DNA from: Symbiodinium natans
Taxonomy: Eukaryota; Sar; Dinophyceae; Suessiales; Symbiodiniaceae
NCBI GenBank assembly: GCA_905221605.1
Contig: CAJNDS010002645.1
Span: 255,854-319,853, forward strand
Direction: 5' to 3'
Length of the DNA stretch: 64,000 bases
Shown here piece after piece: positions 1 to 11,742 of the stretch. Made by a program: the position numbers and the translations under genes. Each line of letters opens with the position of its first letter. The first letter of the stretch is position 1. The notes beneath the pieces were generated by a model. The model worked only from the letters and a program-made list of their open reading frames with translations, did not search any database and had not been told where the DNA came from.

Positions 1-81
1 TAATGTTAGGGGGAAGGATTCAACCCTAAAGCCTAAACCCTCAACCCTCAACCCTAAACCCTAAACCCTAATCCTTTGATC
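1..81. repeat. CCCTAAA-type telomere-like repeat cluster
   Basis: Imperfect runs of CCCTAAA, CCTCAACC and related heptamers, oriented as the C-rich strand. The units are degenerate, so this is an interstitial or decayed block rather than a working chromosome end. The G-rich counterpart (TTTAGGG variants) follows at about 215-312, so the two clusters face opposite ways within 300 bp. Confidence 0.8.
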
Positions 82-214
82 GGCGGGGCCTGCGGCTTCC
101 AGCTTGCCGAGCCCGAAGACTGCGCCCAGACGGCGCGGACGACGCGGAGAACCCCGAGGATGAGCTCTGGAGAGTACAGGAGGATGGACAGCACGATCCT
201 GGGGGGGTGGGGGG

Positions 215-312
215 GGCGTAGGGTTTAGGAGTTTAGGGGCTTAGGGTTCAGGGTTTACGGGGTTGGGTTTTTGGGGTTTAGGGTTTGGGTTTTAGGGTTT
301 AGGATTGAGGGT
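215..312. repeat. TTTAGGG-type telomere-like repeat cluster
   Basis: Degenerate TTTAGGG units (GTTTAGG, TTAGGGTT, GTTTGGG) over about 100 bp. It belongs to the interstitial telomere-like family that recurs at many places in the window. Confidence 0.75.
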
Positions 313-610
313 TTAGATTGTCTAGGGCGAAAATTTCTAGAGTCTACAGTGTCTACAGTTTAGGGTCGGAATTAGGGTCTTGTCTTGGAAAGCTTATGAT
401 GGTGCGGGCCCTTGATTCTCTCTAGTGCCCCAACAAGGAGCATACTTGAATTTTTGGAAGGACCCTATTCTGCACCTGGAAGGGTACCCAAATACTAGAA
501 CCTCCCGGCAGGAAGGTATCCCCTCAGGGACCAGGTCCTCGTCAAGGTTGCACTATTCAAGGTTCGCATGAAAACCTGAACCAAACAGAACCTCAAACCC
601 AACACCCTGA

Positions 611-742
611 ACTTGGCTGACTTCTGAACCCCTCCTAAAAGCTTAACTTTTCGGCTCCTTATAGTACTTTCGATAAAAGCCCAAAAGGTTAAAGTCCTAA
701 AGTCCTAAGAGCCAGGCAGAAGAAAGCCAAGTAAACGCCCAA
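611..742 (-). repeat. Dispersed repeat, copy A (matches 38048-38176)
   Basis: About 130 bp that aligns with 38048-38176. Shared blocks include TTGGCTG, CTTCTGAACC, CTAAAAG, ACTTTT, GGCTCC, CCAAAAGGTTA, GTCCTAAGAGCCAG and a GAAAG/AAG-rich tail. In copy B the first block gives the inverted pair CCTAAAAGT / ACTTTTAGG, a short hairpin. Further weak similarity (TAGC, GGCGGCAAACGAT, GCTCTAGAA) extends to about 968 here and about 38300 in copy B. Read on the minus strand the element ends in GCCAAG, which in copy B is the apparent 3' splice site of a coding exon. Confidence 0.6.
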
Positions 743-1382
743 AGCCCCAAAAACCTCCCCTCGAGCCGAGCATCTCAATGACCGAAAGGGCCAGCTGCCT
801 GGAGAGAACCGAGCAGCGACTGAGCTGAAAGCGAGCCTTTCAGGAGGCAAAGGGGGGGCCTTCCGAAGATGGCTTGGGGCGGCGGTATGGCGCAGAATCT
901 GAGGAGTTAGCAAACTAACTTACACCATCTCCCACGCCTACTCAGGCGGCAAACCGATGCTCTAGAACCCAGGTAAGCGAAGCATTTCTCACTGCTACAA
1001 AAGCAAAAACAACCCTAGACGGGTTTCCAAGGATGTCATGTGTAGGGGCGCCCAGGGACTTTGAGGGGGCGGGAGGGTTTCAGCAATGCAGGGCCTTGCA
1101 AGGAGCCTCCAGCGGTTCGGCCTGATTCCAATTTCGGAGTTTCGGCGCGTTCTTTTTTGGAGCTGCGGGAGCCCCCGCCTCCAGCCCCCCAAAAACCAGC
1201 AACATCCAGGATCAAGATCTGGAAATTTAGGGGAGTTACTTCATATTCATCCTGAAACCCCCTCAACCTCGAGCTGCTTCACTGGTTCTGGCCTTCTTGT
1301 AGCTGGAGGAGCTCGAGTCGCTGTCAGAGGCATCTTGACCTCGGCTCGGGCCCCCCGGGGCTTCGGGTTAGCTACCTTGGGA

Positions 1383-1460
1383 GAGGGGTTAGAAGGTAGG
1401 TAGGGGGTAGGGGGTAGGGGGTTGGGGGTAGGGGGTAGGGGGAGAGGGTTGGGTAGGGGG
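1383..1460. repeat. GGGGTAG tandem repeat
   Basis: Tandem GGGGGTAG/GGGGTTG units, probably a derivative of the telomere-like family with G expansion. It is open in several minus-strand frames only because it is low complexity (Pro/Leu/Thr-rich shadows). Confidence 0.75.
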
Positions 1461-2269
1461 GTAGGGGGCCTTTCTTTCTGACGAGGCTCCGCCGATGAAC
1501 AAAAACTGAGAGGAGATGTCCTTCTCGAGCTTCTCGTCCGGGTCGCCAAACTTGCCATCTCCGATCTTTGAAGCCTTCCTGTGCTCCCAGCACAACGGCT
1601 TTTCCCAACGGTAGACTGATACGCCAATGACCCAAGTGACCCTGTTTCGGCACCCCTGCAAACCCCAAGCTTTCGGCAGCGCTGTTCCTTCTAGCCGATC
1701 CTGGAAAGCCACGGCTTAGGGCTCAGGGTTTCAGGTTTGGGATTTGAGGGGTTTAGCCGTAGGATTTATACAATGCCTATCCAGCTGAGAATCCTCGAGA
1801 GGAGGCAGTACCGCCCGAGGCGGAGTGATGGCAACTTGTCCAGGATGAGGAAGCCCTGAGAAACTTAGGGCAGAGAGCTGAAAACTTCAACCACAGAGGG
1901 GGGGGGGGGGGGCAACCTCTCTCCTGTCTCGCGTAGCATCCATGAAGATGCTCGACGTTGTTGAAACAAAGTTATTTGAACAAACTTCCCCCGCCAGTCC
2001 TGGCCTTGGGAATGATGAAGAGCGCCAAAACCGTGAAAAGCAACGCCGAGAACCCAAGCAGCGGCAGGATGTTCAGCTGAAGCCTGCTCGAGCAGGAGCA
2101 CCGAACATTCCGACACTTCCTGCACGCCTGCACGATGCACGGATCCCAAGTCCCAAGCCCCCAATCGTTCGACGCCAAGACCGTCGAGAACAGATTGATC
2201 AGCAGAATGCCAGGTCCTGGCAGGCCCGACAAGAACGAAGCTTCTTGCACCTAGGAGAGACAACCATAC

Positions 2270-2700
2270 TCTCTCCACATATCAACATATGTTATACACA
2301 TATTTTTATTGGTGTTTAAATTCATATTTATACTAGTAGCCACGCTTTTTGTTTGACTTCATATAACATATTGCATTATCTTATGTTGGAACACATTTTC
2401 TTTTCATTCAACATTGTATATTGTCTTATAATATTGTCTTATAGTATTTCAAAACATACTTCATGCTATACCATGCAGTACTAGACTATACTTCACTCCT
2501 CTTTCCTTTCTTCTATACTGTACTCTATGTGATATTGCATTGTATGTTACGTTGCCTTCGAAAGATATACGCCGCACATGTTACTTACGCAACCTACTTT
2601 AGATACCCTAAACAGGCAATGTGGTTCATACAATTTCATACACGTATACAGGTATGATACTGTCGTTTGTTCTGTAACATTCTTACTTTCCGCAGAGTGT
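2270..2700. other. AT-rich block without a recognised gene
   Basis: Base composition changes abruptly to T/A-rich (repeated CATATA, TTCATA and TATTGT words) and returns to GC-rich sequence near 2700. I see no coding frame of normal composition, no splice pairs and no internal tandem unit longer than a few bases. It could be an old insertion or an intergenic spacer. Confidence 0.5.
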
Positions 2701-2825
2701 TGCAGGGAAAGCTCGGCCTGCGTGGAACAGGCGGAAGCCCGTGTGCGACAGGTACTCCGCAGAGGTGGCGCACGGAACATCGCGCCAGCGCACGTACTTC
2801 CTTGCAGGAAGATATACGGTACTCT

Positions 2826-2929
2826 ATGGGGGTTTACGAAAATAAGGCACCCCCAAGAAAGACCCCAAAGAGGAGGATTCCCTCATAGTAAGGGCCCAAT
2901 AAGATACCCCTAACTTCGGAAACCCCCAC
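2826..2929. mobile_element. Foldback MITE-like element, copy 1
   Basis: About 105 bp starting ATGGGGGTTTACGAAAATA and ending TTCGGAAACCCCCA, so its ends are inverted repeats of each other (GGGGGTTT...CGAAA against TTCGGAAACCCCC). Related copies lie at 8486-8601 and 52322-52424. There is no coding capacity. Size, terminal inverted repeats and copy number fit a miniature inverted-repeat element; no transposase was seen. Confidence 0.75.
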
Positions 2930-3289
2930 CGGGTTTTTGATGCCTGATTTCGGATCAGCAATCTTTGTTGGCAGCGCTTGGAGAGCTGACTCAGCACCAC
3001 TTGCAGGCAGGCCTTCTGAACATGCCAAAGACTGCACCCGAAAAATCTGAAGGCGCAGAGAGCCACGCCATCCCACGACCCAAGCGAACTCATTGCGGGG
3101 CTTATGCTTTCTGATTGGCCACGAGACTTCTTTGGCAGCTCCCACTTCGTGGCCAGGGAGTGGATGGCGGCGAGCACCTTCCAAACATCACGAGTCCCAC
3201 AACGCCCCACACGCACGCAGCAACGACGTGATCTGTGCCTATTCCCTCAGGTCTTGGCTGCCAACCAAACTTGCTATCCCAAGAGTGGC

Positions 3290-3320
3290 CATCCATGAGG
3301 TGTGTGTGTGTGTGTGCCCA
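3290..3320. repeat. (GT)n microsatellite
   Basis: A short pure GT run. Similar GT/CA runs occur near 12545, 28886, 31380 and 59540. Confidence 0.9.
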
Positions 3321-4094
3321 AGAAAGTCTCCCCATGCCTTCACCATGGGTGTGTAGATGCCACTGGCATGGTAGCAGCAGTTGCGCACCTGACCAAACAC
3401 ACAAGCGGGCTGGAGAAATTGTCCAAGTTGGTGAATGCATCTCCACCCACAGAACCGAGAGCCTGCGGTTCTAAGCTCATACTTCCATGTTTGCTGAACT
3501 CGCCCGGGCCTCCCCAAGCATCCACCTCGTGGACTGCGACATGGCGGAGATCGGGTTCCTGAACCAAACCCTCTTACAAGGAAAGTTCTGCTAAAGATGC
3601 TTGCATCTGCTCTGACGTCAGCACTACCACAGCCGCTCCTCGCGACATCCTCGTAGAGCGTGACATCCACATCGATAGCAGGCTGCAACAACTTCGCCTC
3701 GCGATTGGAAAAGTGAGGCGATCAAAAGCCCAACTTCCTTCCGAGACTTCTTTCTCTGCCGGTGCCTCAACCGTGTCGTGGCTGAGGATGTCCTGGGCTC
3801 AAGAGCGTGGGTGTATGCTTTAAGCCTTTAAGCAAGACTGCCCCCCAGACTCTGAAGTAAAGGCTCGATGGGAAGCGCTTCGATGACGCTGCCTGGTCGG
3901 CCGATGAGGCGGGGAATGTAGAGATCATTCCGGATCAAGCCTCGCGCAAGGCCCGCACTCTTCCGTGCCTTCCCCTTCTAACTTCTCATGGCAGATTCCC
4001 GGACGATTTCAACCCAAACTGTTGCCATTGCCAACAGCCGTGCACATCCGTAAGCCCTGCAAGCCAAGACAGTGCACGACAGTGCATAGAAGGC

Positions 4095-4624
4095 CTTTGC
4101 CATAGAAGCCCACCCGGTTAAAGATCCAGAACTGGCCACGCTGCAAGTTCACCGTGGAGACCTGGTCACAGAAGCTCAGGTGTCCGGTCCTCTAAAAATT
4201 TGCGGTCCCCTTGCTTTGGAGGAGGGCATCCTTTACACAAAGGTCTCCGGTGATGATGGTACCTCCCCCCCAACCTACTTTCAGAGAACCTCCCCAAGGA
4301 ATCTGTGGAGCTGGAGGCCACCAGTTCCAGGCCTCCATAAGGGCATTCCTCCACATGTGCCAAGTGCAGCTGTCGTCCGCAGAGTAGTCGTTTGCAAGGT
4401 TGGCGTTGATGATGCCGTACGACCTGAAAGGAAGAGAGACGCCCTCAGTCCCTTCTTCAGGTTCTCTTTTTCTCCGTTCCTATTCAAGGTCCCTTCTTGT
4501 GGCCGGGCTGCTTGTTTCGCCCGTGCTCCGCCGTCTCCACAAGGCGCCGGATGCTTCGGGGGGGGCAGATCGTGTCAGAATCCAGGACCATGGTGTAGTA
4601 GTATCCTCGAGCTTGCTTCACAAT
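4095..4624 (-). CDS. Putative glycosyltransferase, three internal exons
   Basis: Three candidate minus-strand exons. The first starts at 4624 after a CCCAG acceptor and carries GYYYTMVLDSDTI, with an LDSD motif of the DxD kind that binds the metal and sugar nucleotide in many glycosyltransferases. The second, 4333-4423, encodes SYGIINANLAN... to WHMWRNALME with no phase conflict. The third, 4095-4161, encodes VSTVNLQRGQFWIFNRVGFYGK. The junction from exon 2 to 3 keeps frame with a GC donor (GAG, then GCCTGG). The order of a YYY...D-x-D strand, a YG.I.aN segment and a QFW.F segment recalls the alpha-1,2-mannosyltransferase (KRE2/GT15) layout, but I cannot confirm the family. Flanking exons, including any at 3300-3700, are unresolved. 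Confidence 0.4.
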
Positions 4625-5464
4625 CTGGGAGGTGGGGGTGCTGGCTCTCAAAAAGGTACCCAAAATGGGGAGGACCCTGACTAGAACAACCCTCAACTAC
4701 GGATGGTCGCCGGTACTTACTTTGAGCAAGGCTGGCTCACAGCCGTGCCACAGGGTGACAAGGAGCAAAATAACCCCTCGAGCCTTTGAAACCCCTAATC
4801 CCTGCGGTAGAAACGAGCCGGGCTTCGGTTCTCAGCATCCCTGCCATACTCCGCCACAAGCATGATGTCCTGCAAGGTCCATCTGGAAACACTTCAAACT
4901 TCAAGCCTTGAAGGCAGCAAGGAGCGATGCTTGCTCGTGACTGCCCACCCTGCTCCAACCCTTGCTTCTGTTTCGATTCCACACAAATGAAAAAGTCTGC
5001 GTCTAGAACTGTCCATAGAAACACGTAGAAACTGCGTGTCGCGTGTCCTCGCGGCCTCGAATCTTCAAGTCCTGGCCAAGGGAAAGCGGCGAGAAACGCT
5101 TAAAAAGGCTTCAAGAGCGGCAGCACCGCACATGGAGCATTCCAGGTTTCCCCCTCTCCATCCTCGCAGGCTGCATCGAACTCTTCAGGCTGGCCATCGT
5201 TCCTCGGTGGCTCTTACGATTACCCCGAAGGTGCCGCTTTAGAAACCCCCACCATCTCCAAACAACCCGCATCATGAACCCTGCATGAAGCCTGCTTCAA
5301 GCTTAGATGCTCCATGTTCGACTCGAAGCCAAAGCAAGGACTTCGGAACTTCCGACCCAGGGAGCCATAGTCCTCATGGAGGTACGTATAAGCCTGCAGG
5401 GGGTCCAATAATGAGCTCCTGCTCTGAAATCCTGAAAACCCTAACCGCAATAACCGCCCCGCTT

Positions 5465-6000
5465 TCCGACAAGCCGGCCTCGTTGCTCCCCGTGGAAGCC
5501 AAAACCATGAGATCCTGGTACTGGCCAGGCTTCTTCAGGATCTTGCAGTTCCTGCACACATCGAGCCCAGAAGCAACCTATAAACCTTAAACATCGTTAA
5601 ACCCATACAAGGCAGCATCGACGCATTTGTGTGTACAGATGTGTATATATGTATGCCTAGATATATCCATAAGTATAAACACCTATATGTGTGTTTCTAA
5701 TGATATTCGTTTCGTTCTTTGTGCTTGTTTTCTTGTTTGTTATGTACACGCACTCACACCCTGCACTATACATGTGACCATGGCGCCTCTTCTATGGCCG
5801 GTGTCCTTGTGTTACATCAAGCAACCACTCGATATCCCTTCCGAGCCCTCCCGCAACCTAAGCAAGGTTTTCTCCCACATGTTGCGCCCAAGTCCTGTGC
5901 AGGTACAGGAAGTGCCGCGCGGCATCCTCCACGCGGAGGTGCAGGTTCTCTTCCAAGGTTGCCGCGCAGCCGCGTGCGCTGGCCCAGTCGGACTCCAGGC
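5465..6000 (-). CDS. Unassigned coding exons (two)
   Basis: Two minus-strand segments look like exons. About 5888-6000 follows a TGAG acceptor and reads LESDWASARGCAATLEEN then LHLRVEDAARHFLYLHR, helical and charged. About 5465-5551 follows a TGTGCAG acceptor and reads NCKILKKPGQYQDLMVLAS. Both have ordinary coding composition next to low-complexity flanks. I do not recognise a family and cannot show that they belong to one transcript. Confidence 0.3.
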
Positions 6001-6639
6001 CTCAGGATCTGCTGGTGGCTGAAGTCTTCTTGCGAGGGTTTGGCGTTAAGTGCTTTGGGTGGTTTCCGGAATCCCCTAGACCCGAAGATGCATGTTTCGG
6101 GGGGCCTAGGGCGGGTTCTAGCTTCTTGCGTGCTGGCGAAGAGCACTGAAGCCAGTACTCGGCTCGGTGGCAGGAGGCCTCTCAAAAATAGTGTTCTGGG
6201 TTGATATTTGAGTGGTCCTTGGGGTGAAGGGGCTTAGGGGTTTGCATGGTACTTTCATAGGTCAAACTGCTGCCATGCCCAATTTCGGAGGGCCCTCAAA
6301 AACTAAACACGGTGATGCAAACAGTTCGGGGGTTTGCACGATGGGTGAACCACAACCCGGAGCATTCCACATTGCAGGACCGATGAAGAAGTCCCACCCC
6401 TTAAGCCCTGGGCCACAAAACTCTTACCCGCAAGCCTAAAAACGTGATTCACTCCAAGCCCTAAAAACCCTAGAGCCCAAAAACCCTCAAACCCTAAACC
6501 GTCCCCTTCTCTCTTTCTGACCCGGCCCTCCAGACCTGGCCTTGCCCACAGTCTCCAGAGCACTGCACACGCTGCGCATTCGGGCAGCTGGCTCAGTACT
6601 CTGTTCGAAGGCCTCTGTGCTTCCACAATGCTTTGAGGC

Positions 6640-6745
6640 TGGGGCTTTAGAGGGGCTTTAGAGGGGCTTTTGGGGGCTTTAGAGGGGCTTTGGAGGGGCT
6701 TTGGAGGGGCTTTCGAGGGGCTTTCGAGGGGCTTGGGGCTGTGGA
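6640..6745. repeat. GGGGCTTTaGA minisatellite
   Basis: About eight tandem units of 11-14 bp around GGGGCTTTAGAG / GGGGCTTTGGAG / GGGGCTTTCGAG. The frame through it is an artefact of repetition (Gly/Leu/Trp or Pro/Ser/Lys shadows). Confidence 0.85.
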
Positions 6746-7034
6746 GGGGCTTAGGGCTTGCACATGGGCTTAGAGGTTTGGGCAGGAGATTCGGGATCAA
6801 AGGTGTGGACGGTACCTTGCTGTTGGTCTGGGCGTCGGAGCGGGCCTCACACTGCCTGCCTAAACGAATCGAAAGCAAATCCTGAAACCCCGAATCCTCA
6901 AACCCTGAAACCTGACCCCCGAAACTACCCGATCTAAATCGAATTCTTAGAATAAGCACCTGCAACCCTAAAACCCTCAATCCCAAAACCGCTAAATCAA
7001 CAGCGGTACAACCTTGAACTCTCCTCCCAATACC

Positions 7035-7570
7035 TGGTAGGCCTTCGGAAAGGCCTGGAGCAGCGCCGACACCTCCGACGTCAGGGTCCTGTTCTCGGGG
7101 GGCCGTTGTAGGGTGTAGGGTTGGGGCTTAGGGTGGAGCCACATCCAATTACATGCAGCCGCTTCCAGTGCCAATAACAGGGCAAGAGGAGCAGCATGCT
7201 AGGACAAAGGCTCTCAAAACTTTGCGGCCAGGAAGCTTCGTGATCTCCTCTCGGCACTTGTCTCGGCAGTTCATCTCCTGAAGCACCCGGGGTTCAGGCG
7301 GGTTCAGGCCCCTTCTCGCTTGGCCGCGCCGTGCCCGCTCACGCACCATACCCACGCCCAGGCTCACAGCGCACCACCGACAGCGCGGAGGACACAGAGA
7401 CCACAGCAGTGGTGATGCGGGACTCGGGGTCCTCGGGGGCAAAGCCGCCTCTTAACTCCGCTCACTCGGCGTTCACTTGCGCTCCCAAAGCTACAACAGC
7501 TCTTGCCCGGTCCAAGTTGGCCAGGTGGGCAGCCAGCGCGGTGCGGAAAGTCTCTTCCGAGGATTCCTGG
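7035..7570 (-). CDS. Unassigned exons of a possible extracellular-type region
   Basis: Four short minus-strand segments have splice-like edges: around 7476-7560 (EETFRTALAAHLANLDRARA), 7375-7447 (GFAPEDPESRITTAVVSV), about 7215-7275 (EMNCRDKCREEITKLPGRK, ending at a GT) and 7035-7105 (PENRTLTSEVSALLQAFPK, ending CAG then GTATTG). They may be the 3' part of the membrane-protein gene upstream (8.1-11.7 kb) or a separate gene. No family recognised. Confidence 0.3.
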
Positions 7571-8118
7571 TGAAGGCTTGCAGGGAAGCAGATGCATGTG
7601 CTGCATGCGCAGAATACATGTATGTAACACATATACATATGTGAACGTAAGCTTTCCGCAGCTCTTCATTGCTGATCGTCTGTTTACCGCTGTTCTTCTC
7701 ACATCTGAGAGTTGAAATTGATTGCCCCGCCCGAAGGACACTGGAGCGAGTCTTCAAACCCTTCCAGAAGCCCTTTGTGACGCCAAAGGACTGCTCGAGA
7801 TGCCCGAGCATTTCTAAACAAACAACGCTGCCTCTTGGCGCGAGAGCAGGCAGTACGACAGGATGGTGCGGCCAGTCTTCGGCAAGCCTGCAGGGACAAA
7901 AGATAAGGCTCCACTGTGTCCGAAGGAGGCAAAATGTCGAAACTGCCCGGGCCTTTGCTAAAGTCCTTACGAGGTAGCCGCGGCATGCCAAGAATGAGCC
8001 GAATGGCGTGGAACCAGACGGTGGTCAGAAAGAACCTGTAGAGAAGTCCAGGCTGGCTGGAGTGAGATGGACATGGAGCTGCGTGCTTGTTCTCACTGGG
8101 ACAGGGCTTTCTGTTTAC

Positions 8119-11100
8119 CGACTACTGGAGCTGATTCCTCGTTTGTCTGAACGAACTGCTTCCCCAGAATTCCGATGATGCTGCGTCCGGGATGCTCGAT
8201 GATGCTCCACAGACAGAACGCATTTGCCACCACATAGACCAACCCGATGAAAAAGTTCGTCTCGGTGCCATCTGCCTGCCACCCACCATGTTGAGACCCC
8301 AGCCCGAAAACTTCGAGAGGATTTCTGGCCGGGCCCGAATTCGCAGGTGTGACTTCTGCAGCCGAGGTGCCCAGTACACGAAGAACGTGAAGGCATAGGT
8401 TGCCGTGCACGACAACCTGAGGAGAGCAAGCGAAGAGCCGAAGCGGCGGAGCGTGCTCCTCAATGCCCTCAAACCTTCTCCTCCACATGGGGGGGGGGGG
8501 TTTACGAAAATAAGGTACCCTTAGCGTAGTCCCCCAAATAGTAGGATTCCCTTATCAGAAGGACCCCAAGAAGGGTGCCCCTATTTTCGGAAACCCCCAT
8601 ATTATGAGACTGTGCAACTCTGGCATCTCCGCAGATTGCCAGGGCGCAGCACCACGAAGAAGAGGAAGATCCAGGTGGAGCAGGGCGTGGCCAAGTTGGA
8701 GGCCCAAGTGTTCTTTGGGTCCCTCCTTGGTGGCGCAGATCTTGGGGGAAGAGCGCTGGGAAGAGCGGATCCAGCAAGTCTTGTGGCTCTGAGTGTGGCC
8801 CTGTGCAGACCAGCCACATCCAGAAGCACTTTGGATCGTCAACTTCCTGCAAGGCATTCATAATCAAGCCAGCAAGACACGCGCAACAGAACCCGTACCC
8901 AGCATGACGCCCATTGACTGCATTGACTCTTAAGCTCTTAAGATGATCGCTTTCAACCTATTTCAACACTCCACTCCGGAGAGAGCCGGCAGCTCTCCCA
9001 GCCTTCTCATCCTCTTCATCCTCCTTCGGCGGCAGTCCGTCTTCCAAGCCTTTGCGGAAAGCAAGAAGTGGCTCTTCGGGGTTTGCTTCTGGCTGTTTTG
9101 AGTGACTTAGGTGACTTCAACTGGCTGCTCTCAAGCCAAGCTGCTGGATGCCACCGGGTTGCCCTCGCTCGGGTGCCTTGGCGCTACAGCACACATGCCG
9201 ATGATCTTCTGTACCCTGATATCGATACTCATGTGTAGCCAAGCGTTGGTGTTTGTAAAAAATAATGTTGAAGTTTATATATCTATATATACATCATGAA
9301 TCCGGATACCCACCGCACCCCCAAAGCATGAATGGCTTGCAGATTCGCTAACGGCCAGGCGACCGGAACTTCTTGGGCTCGAAAGGCTTGTGTGGACGTG
9401 CGAGGCCAACGAAGCTGGCCACAAAGTACCTTCGTGGTCTACTTGGGGTTCCTAATCTGATTCTGGCACTTCAGGACCAAAAAGCAGACTTATCGTTTGG
9501 ACGTCTTCGTTGGATCAGCTCGGGAGTTGTCGGCACTTGCTGGCAGGTGCCGACCGCCGCATCGCTCTTGCATAATTAATCTGCAAGCACAGTTGCTGCG
9601 TGATGAGGCTCACGATGACCAGAACCCAGAAGGTGTAGAAGAAGATCTGGCAGGAAGAGCGGGCCGTGCACCACTGGACACCTCAGCTTCTCGTATCGGA
9701 CCTTCGACTCAGCATTAGCAAAATGGCTCCACTCTTATGCCCTTGCTTATCCGGGGCCGGAAGATGAGCGCAGCAGTGCCCCGAACAAGGGAGTGGTCCC
9801 CCGAAACCTGCCATGCCAAGACATCTGCCAAGAGGCGATTCTGAACCAAAAGCCCATAGACCAGCGCGCCATTGATCCCATCCTGTTCGCAAAACACTCT
9901 TCCACCGTACTGGCTTTTTAGGACACGGATGGCGAAAAAGCGGAGCCTGAGCACTGCAATCGTAGTCAGAACCTGAATCCGGGTTCCGGGTCCTCCGTCC
10001 ACACGAAGTAGATGGCTTGCACGGTCACATGGGCCCCAGCGGCAGCACCAGAAACGCCAGCCAGGAAGTGGCTGAGCTGCCGCGGCCATCGCACGCCTGG
10101 GACGAACTCGGAGCAGCAGAGGGGATGCTGCTGTCAAGAGTGTCAAACCGCAGAACAGAGCCTACCATGCGATCATGGCACATGCGTGGCCCAAAAACAT
10201 CCCCAAGCACAGGAGGTAGATCGCGATGACACAGTCGTTGCCCCCTGTCAAACTGTTCCAGATTCCTTCCCAGTGGTCTTCCTTGTGCCATGGCGGGGAG
10301 TAGTTGTCAACTGACACAACCCACCAAGTGTAGATGGAGTAGACTCCCCACAGCTGCAGCACCAGCACGCCTCAAGCGCAAGGGCGCAGAACAGCGAAAC
10401 AGCTTGGACGTCCCAGACCAGCCCGCAAGTCACATTGCATTCCCTGCCAAGCGACCAACAGGTTCCGAGAGGGCGCAGAAGAAGGCACCGGACACCCCGG
10501 TTCCGATGCAAAGGCCGATGGCGCTCTGGCTCACGTGGCCGAATGGATTGGCCTTAGCTGCCCCTTCAGGATGCACCGTCGCGCCTTCAGGCGCTGTCAG
10601 CCTTTCCAGCCTTTCCACCCCAGAGAGTTGCCAGAGCCTCCAAGAAAACCCTTCCCTCTAGCATCAACAAGCTGGACCCTTCAGACCCTGCACAGATGAG
10701 ACGGTCGCGACTCCCAATGTCCCCTGAGACCGGGAAACCGGGTCCGCGAGGTTTGGCTGCTGCAGCAGCACCTGCAAGGGCTTCCGCGCGTCAACGCTTA
10801 CAAAAAAGCTCTGCTCTCCATGTTGAGTCCGGCCTGAGTGGTGGCCTGGCTAAGCGCGACAAAGCCAGCGAAGAGCCGAATCCAAAAACTTAAGGACCTC
10901 AGAGTGCACATGAGTGCACGGTGCACTTTGGTGTAGCCGCTGCAAAAGCGGCGAGAACCCGCTGGGTAGGCTGGGGGCGCCCCAAGGAAAGGGGGACAAG
11001 CTTCCACAACACAAAGTGCTGAGTTGAAAACAGGCCTGTGCCGTTGGCCTCCTGCCCTTTCTGGGTGCAAGCTGGTGGCCAAGAGTACGTCATGAGGTAT

Positions 11101-11680
11101 GGTCCAAGGACCAGGTAGCTCCAGAAGAACTGCTCCCACTGAAACAGCATGGCGACAAAGGCGAGGCGATGTAGGCAGCAGCCCTGGTTCTCAGCCTACA
11201 TCCACTGAGGGCCACAGTTGCTGCGGAGCAAACGCCTTTGTCAGGGGCCAGCTTAGTCAGATCTCTGGAGCAAGACAGCGCAGCGCAATGAGGGACAAGC
11301 AAACCGCGAGTAAACCCCTCAAAGCCCTACACAACGCCTCCAAGCCCTGCAAAATATCTTACAGCAAAGCCCAGATGTCCCAGACCCTTGGGCAGGCGCC
11401 CACGAGCCCCTCAAAAATTCTGGGGGCCTCTCGCCTTTCCTGGCGCTTCTGGTCCGCGTGCATCTTCCGCACCTCAGGGGCTTTAGGGGACTTGCTTCTA
11501 GGGGCTTCAGGAATATTCTTTAGAACACTGTTCAACTGAGCTACAAGGTGGGGTCTTGTTGAGTCGGCTGTTGCAGACGTTTGGGAGGTGGCCCCCCTTG
11601 CCTCAGGGGATTGGTACTCGAAGACCTGGGAGCACTTCTGCTCGTAGGCCCTGTCTGCGTGTGTCTTGCCATCCTCGGCT
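8119..11680 (-). CDS. Polytopic membrane protein, multi-exon, family not recognised
   Basis: A run of minus-strand exons with matching splice edges. 11602-11680 (HADRAYEQKCSQVFEYQSPE) and 11363-11472 (VRKMHADQKRQERREAPRI then CPRVWDIWAL) are charged. From about 11138 come membrane-type exons: WEQFFWSYLVLGPYLM; about 10860-10890 FWIRLFAGFVALSQ; about 10460-10580 SAIGLCIGTGVSGAFFCAL; 10182-10370, two membrane segments around a WHKEDHWEG loop; 9808-9972 (exactly 55 codons, VLTTIAVLRLRFFAIRVLKS onward); about 9591-9646 IFFYTFWVLVIVSLI. Then an acidic exon, 9003-9088 (GLPPKEDEEDEK), about 8640-8726 CSTWIFLFFVVLRP, about 8350-8416 YAFTFFVYWAP, and 8119-8275 NFFIGLVYVVANAFCLW. I count 8-10 hydrophobic segments, so it is probably a transporter or channel-like protein. 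Some junction phases between exons are unresolved and exons may be missing. Confidence 0.45.
8486..8601. mobile_element. Foldback MITE-like element, copy 2
   Basis: Same element as at 2826-2929: left end CAT then a run of G and TTTACGAAAATAAGG, right end CTATTTTCGGAAACCCCCAT. The left G run has expanded to about 13 G. It sits between membrane-protein exons at about 8416 and 8640, so it is probably intronic. Confidence 0.8.
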
Positions 11681-11689
11681 CTACGCTCA

Positions 11690-11742
11690 GTGGGTTTGGG
11701 GTTTGGGTTTGGGGTTTAGGGTTTGGGGTTTAGGGTTTACAG
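11690..11742. repeat. TTTAGGG/TTTGGGG repeat cluster
   Basis: Alternating GTTTGGGG and GTTTAGGG units, close upstream of the exon at 11602-11680 (minus-strand sense), so probably intronic. Confidence 0.8.
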
